Below, in pieces: positions 60,912 through 64,000 of a DNA stretch of 64,000 nucleotides. The notes below the pieces were generated by a model that was given only the letters and a program-made list of their open reading frames with translations, had not been told where the DNA came from and ran no database searches. The stretch spans positions 62,001 to 126,000 of the forward strand of contig NZ_JABAIJ010000006.1 of assembly GCF_012641435.1 (NCBI RefSeq), read 5' to 3'. The stretch is from Rhizobium sp. P38BS-XIX. GTDB lineage: Bacteria > Pseudomonadota > Alphaproteobacteria > Rhizobiales > Rhizobiaceae. Every line of letters begins with the position of its first letter. Position 1 is the first letter of the stretch. Both the position numbers and the translations under genes were made by a program.

Positions 60912-62123
60912 ATGGAGAACGACGGGCGTCTCGGAGGAGCGGATTTCATGCGCGCCGTCGCATGCCTGATGGTGCTCGTCCACCACCTCGTGCTTCGTAT
61001 GGATTTCAACAAACTGCCGCCGAGCCTGGAGACCAGCTTTATCGTCGCGCGCTTCGGCAATTACGGCGTCGCCGTCTTCTTCGTTCTCAGCGGCTTTCTC
61101 CTTTCGCGCCCGTTCTGGCTCGCCCTCGATAGGGGAGAGCCATTGCCGTCCATGAAAGTCTACGCGATACGCCGCGCCGCCCGCATCATGCCGGGCTTCT
61201 GGTTTGCCCTGACGATCGGCTTCCTCATCAGCTTCACCGTCTATGACTTCACGCTGGATGGCGAACTCGTCGGCCGCTATATCGCCGGCTTCTTCCTGAT
61301 GAGCCAATGGCACTGGCGCACCTTTTTCCCCGTGCAAGGCGATGGGCCTTTGTGGTCTATCCCGTTCGAGACGACCTGCTACCTGCTTTTGCCGATCGGC
61401 TTCCTGCTGCTGTTCCATTCGAAACTCGGATCGCGCTCCGCGCTCCCTGGCCGTCTGCTGTGGGTCGGCATCATTGCGGCAGCACTTGTCGGGCACTGGC
61501 TCGTGGTCACCTCTTTCCCAACCGATAGCGTCGGACGCGGATGGCAATATGGTTTTCAAGGGGGCGCCAAGGAATGGATGCCGCGCTACAACCCGATCGG
61601 CTTCTTCGCAGTATTCGCGATCGGGGCGCTCGCCGCCGGCGTTCAGACCATCATCCCCTCCCGCCGCATGGCAATCTACGACGTCATCGCAGCACTTGCG
61701 ATCGTCCTTGGCGCATGGCAGCTACCGCGATCGATTGGCGGTGACTGGGAAGGATATGCCTGGCTCGGCATTCCCTATCAGTTTCCGTTTCTTCCATTGG
61801 CGGTAGCGATCGCGCTTTGCACGCTGCCGCAATCGCGGCTGTTGGCAAATCTGCTCGACAACAGCCTTACGCGATATATCGCCACCGTCTCCTTCGGGGT
61901 CTACATCTGGCAGGATATCGTGCTGACTTTGATGCCGCGGCTTGTCCCCTCGTCCTTCGGCTCCGGCACGGATGACGTTTTGGGCGGCTGGGCAATCTCA
62001 AGCCTCATCGCGACCGCCGTCATCTTCACCATCGGCACGCTGAGCTATGTTCTGCTTGAACGCCCCGTCATCCGTTGGGCACGGACGCGAGAGAGCAAAA
62101 ACATGCGGCCCGCCACTACGTGA
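60912..62123 (+). CDS. acyltransferase-3 family membrane protein (OafA/NodX-like)
   Basis: A 403-residue protein with about ten membrane-spanning segments. N-terminal motif DFMRAVACLMVLVHH has the family R14 and H25 (catalytic basic site); GNYGVAVFFVLSGFLLSRPFW and RRAARIMPGFWFALTIGF follow. Such proteins O-acetylate or succinylate glycans, lipopolysaccharide or exopolysaccharide, and NodX-type members modify Nod factors. The neighbours give no clue to the acceptor. The start is the ATG 60912-60914 without a strong ribosome-binding site. Confidence 0.87.
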   Translation: MENDGRLGGADFMRAVACLMVLVHHLVLRMDFNKLPPSLETSFIVARFGNYGVAVFFVLSGFLLSRPFWLALDRGEPLPSMKVYAIRRAARIMPGFWFALTIGFLISFTVYDFTLDGELVGRYIAGFFLMSQWHWRTFFPVQGDGPLWSIPFETTCYLLLPIGFLLLFHSKLGSRSALPGRLLWVGIIAAALVGHWLVVTSFPTDSVGRGWQYGFQGGAKEWMPRYNPIGFFAVFAIGALAAGVQTIIPSRRMAIYDVIAALAIVLGAWQLPRSIGGDWEGYAWLGIPYQFPFLPLAVAIALCTLPQSRLLANLLDNSLTRYIATVSFGVYIWQDIVLTLMPRLVPSSFGSGTDDVLGGWAISSLIATAVIFTIGTLSYVLLERPVIRWARTRESKNMRPATT

Positions 62124-62166
62124 CGGGCCGAAAAAGCAGCAGGAGCAAGCCCCGCCGACAGCGCCT

Positions 62167-63288
62167 TTAGATACGGGTCGCCTTCAAGCGCTCTTCATCG
62201 AGAACGATACCGAGCCCCGGCGCGGTGCCGAGATCGAGCCAGCCGGCCTCGTGCTTGAGCGGCGACGCCATCGGATAGTCGCGGCGGGCTTCGCTCCATT
62301 CCGGATTGTCGTAGGGATATTCGAGCCAGGCTGCGTCGGCAACGCCGGCGGTCAGATGCGCATTGGCAAGCACGCCGATGCCGTTCGTCCAGGAATGCGG
62401 CGTGAACTGCACGCCCGCCTCGCGCGCCTGATAGGCCAGCCGCCGGCAACCCGTAATGCCACCGACGAGAGCGACATCCGGCTGGATGACGTCGAAAGCC
62501 CGCTCCTCGATGATGTCGCGGAACTCGTAGAGTTCACGCGTCATCTCGCCGCCGACGATTCTGATCGACGTTGCCTGCTTCAATTCCTTCATGCCCTTGC
62601 GATCCGAGCGATAAAGCGGCTCCTCCATCCAGTAGACGCCGAGCCGCTCCAGTTCCTTGGCGACGGTCAGCGCATCCTTGAAGGTCCAGGGGAGCGTCGT
62701 GTCCCAGGGCATGCGCCAACCCTGATTGCAGTCGACCATCAGCTCCAGACGGTCGCCGACGCGGGCGCGGATCGCTTCCAGCGCCTTCACGTCCTCACGC
62801 CAGCCGCCACGCCCGCCCGAAGACGAGGAAAAGCGCACCTTCATGGCCGGGAAGCCCTCATCAAGATAACGCTCGGCCTGATCAGCCATCGCGGACGGCT
62901 CGCGCAGCACGCCGGAGGAAGCATAGAGCCGCACGCGGCTGGCGCGGCCGCCGAGCATCCGCCAGACCGGCTCGCCCGTGATCTTGCCGGAAAGGTCCCA
63001 CAGCGCAAGGTCCATCGGCCAGCAGCGGCCATAATGGAAATTGATATGCGAAAGGACTTCATAGTGACGTTCGAGGTGTCGCGGGTCCTGCCCGATGAAC
63101 AGATCCTCGTGGCCTTCGAAACCCTTCATCAGGTCGCCGGAGCCGATGCCTTCGCGGCCCTCATCATCCCTGACGCGCACGATGGTCGCATCGAAATGCT
63201 TGCGTGGGCGACCATCCCAACTCGCCTTGAACGCCGGATCGAGCGGCAGGCGATGATGGGTGATTTCGATGGAAACGATCTTGCTCAT
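62167..63288 (-). CDS. mandelate racemase/muconate-lactonizing-family enzyme (sugar-acid dehydratase-like)
   Basis: A 373-residue enolase-superfamily enzyme. Active-site residues can be assigned: K150-x-R152 (AMKVRF; canonical KxK has Arg at the second place), metal ligands D186 (VDCNQ), E222/E223 (MEEP), E248 (GGEM), then D271 (QPDVALVGG) and H298 (TPHSW). The H-D dyad plus K-x-R resembles the rhamnonate or fuconate-like dehydratase subgroups more than mandelate racemase. The neighbouring aldehyde dehydrogenase on the same strand suggests a carbohydrate-acid catabolic pathway. It is preceded by a 12-bp-stem hairpin. Confidence 0.85.
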   Translation of the reverse strand: MSKIVSIEITHHRLPLDPAFKASWDGRPRKHFDATIVRVRDDEGREGIGSGDLMKGFEGHEDLFIGQDPRHLERHYEVLSHINFHYGRCWPMDLALWDLSGKITGEPVWRMLGGRASRVRLYASSGVLREPSAMADQAERYLDEGFPAMKVRFSSSSGGRGGWREDVKALEAIRARVGDRLELMVDCNQGWRMPWDTTLPWTFKDALTVAKELERLGVYWMEEPLYRSDRKGMKELKQATSIRIVGGEMTRELYEFRDIIEERAFDVIQPDVALVGGITGCRRLAYQAREAGVQFTPHSWTNGIGVLANAHLTAGVADAAWLEYPYDNPEWSEARRDYPMASPLKHEAGWLDLGTAPGLGIVLDEERLKATRI

Positions 63289-63312
63289 TATGGCTCCCCT
63301 TTATCCTCCGAT

Positions 63313-63351
63313 CATGATCCCGCAAGCGTCGCCGCTTTGTGCGGGATCATG
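63313..63351. other. intercistronic hairpin upstream of the MR-family gene
   Basis: CATGATCCCGCA (63313-63324) pairs perfectly with TGCGGGATCATG (63340-63351) in a 12-bp stem with a 15-nt loop. It lies between the ALDH stop and the MR-family start on the minus strand. It may attenuate or stabilise the transcript between two co-directional genes; no T-run follows it. Confidence 0.55.
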
Positions 63352-63364
63352 CAATTCCAATGTC

Positions 63365-64000
63365 TCAGGCGAACTGCTGCCAGATGGTCTTGTAGTCGCA
63401 ATATTTGTCGATCGCATGCACCGAGCGGTCACGCCCGAAACCGGACTGCTTGAAACCGCCGAACGGCGTTGCGAAATTCGACATATCATAGGTGTTGATC
63501 CACACCGTACCCGCATGGATCTCCTCGGAAAAGCGGTGAGCGCGATCCATATCCTTGGTGAAGACCGCTCCGGCCAACCCGTAGATCGTATCGTTGGCGA
63601 TCTTCAGCGCCTCTTCCTCGGTATCGAAGGGAATGGCTGCCAGCACCGGACCGAAGATTTCCTGACGCGCCAGGCTCATGTCGTTGGTCATGTCGACGAA
63701 GACGCCCGGCGAGACGTAGTAGCCGCCGGTCTCGCTCAAGACACGCTCGGCCCCGAAGGCACGGCGCGCGCCTTCCTTCTCGCCAGCTGCGATCATCGCC
63801 AGCACCTTGTTCATATGTTCTTCCTCGATCAGGGCGCCAATCTGGGCTGCCGGATCGAGCGGATGCTTGAGCGCAATATCGGAGTTGGTGACTGCCTGGA
63901 TCTTTGCAATCAGCTGGTCCTGCACAGACCGCTGCACGATGAGGCGCGTCGAGGCATGGCAGGTTTCGCCGGAATTGTAGAAGCAACCCCAGGCAGCCGC
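63365..64000 (-). CDS. aldehyde dehydrogenase, C-terminal part
   Basis: Truncated by the right edge of the window; the frame continues past 64000. The 211 in-window residues begin in the catalytic domain. The catalytic cysteine lies in YNSGETCHASTRL near the window edge (ALDH consensus FxxxGQxCxAxxR), followed by GPVLAAIPFDTEEEALKIANDT, GLAGAVFTKDMDRAHRFSEEIHAGTVWIN, PFGGFKQSGFGRD (the conserved PFGGxKxSGxGRE) and YKTIWQ. This looks like the NAD(P)-dependent betaine/gamma-glutamyl-aminobutyraldehyde type. It is co-directional with the MR-family dehydratase and likely in one operon. Confidence 0.85.
   Translation of the reverse strand, partial: AAAWGCFYNSGETCHASTRLIVQRSVQDQLIAKIQAVTNSDIALKHPLDPAAQIGALIEEEHMNKVLAMIAAGEKEGARRAFGAERVLSETGGYYVSPGVFVDMTNDMSLARQEIFGPVLAAIPFDTEEEALKIANDTIYGLAGAVFTKDMDRAHRFSEEIHAGTVWINTYDMSNFATPFGGFKQSGFGRDRSVHAIDKYCDYKTIWQQFA

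Overview
The window is a stretch of GC-rich alphaproteobacterial chromosome, almost certainly Rhizobiaceae and most likely Rhizobium. Evidence is the C4-pathway 5-aminolevulinate synthase (hemA), the aerobic cobaltochelatase pair cobS-cobT, an NAD-dependent fds formate dehydrogenase, the aroK-aroB-tlyC / xerD-accA neighbourhood, and two copies of a two-hairpin intergenic repeat of the RIME type known from rhizobia. Genes are dense (about 60) and mostly housekeeping. I see no phage, insertion sequence, CRISPR array or rRNA; there is one tRNA gene.

Layout. 1-14 kb: partial acetyltransferase, tyrC-hisC with an upstream methyltransferase, gloB plus a cupin, a secreted esterase, a DMT exporter, rpmB, a queuosine-precursor transporter, hydrolases, then cobS-cobT. 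14-24 kb: J-domain protein and bolA diverge, then a CorC/TlyC protein translationally coupled to aroB and aroK. Facing the other way are a 55-residue membrane protein, xerD, accA, an L,D-transpeptidase lipoprotein and a TusA-like protein, followed by a His-rich COG0523 GTPase and a D-Ala-D-Ala carboxypeptidase. 24-36 kb: M20 amidohydrolase, tRNA-Arg(CCT), an Ivy-type lysozyme inhibitor, a BON protein, dxr, a PLP dehydratase, LysE exporter, hemA, and a form II 'CO-dehydrogenase-like' molybdenum hydroxylase operon in S-L-M order.

36-47 kb: the tamA-tamB outer-membrane assembly pair, an Lrp regulator divergent from arginase, cheW and a soluble double-PAS chemoreceptor. 46-56 kb: a formate module: LysR regulator, fdsG-fdsB-fdsA-fdhD-fdsD and an OFA-family oxalate/formate-type transporter, all on the minus strand. 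56-64 kb: ArsR regulator, SDR enzyme divergent from a DeoR regulator followed by glpD, soxR divergent from an FMN reductase, an acyltransferase-3 membrane protein, and a mandelate-racemase-family dehydratase next to an aldehyde dehydrogenase cut by the window edge.

The most informative non-coding signals are regulatory: a SoxR box in a 19-bp-spacer promoter, a perfect 17-bp ATAG-N7-CTAT palindrome before the formate operon, a perfect 15-bp dyad abutting lrp, TTCG repeats at 11/11/21-bp steps before glpD, and two 98/101-identical RIME-like repeats, both between convergent genes. I did not find a convincing wholly new multi-gene system; the findings are local observations that can be tested.
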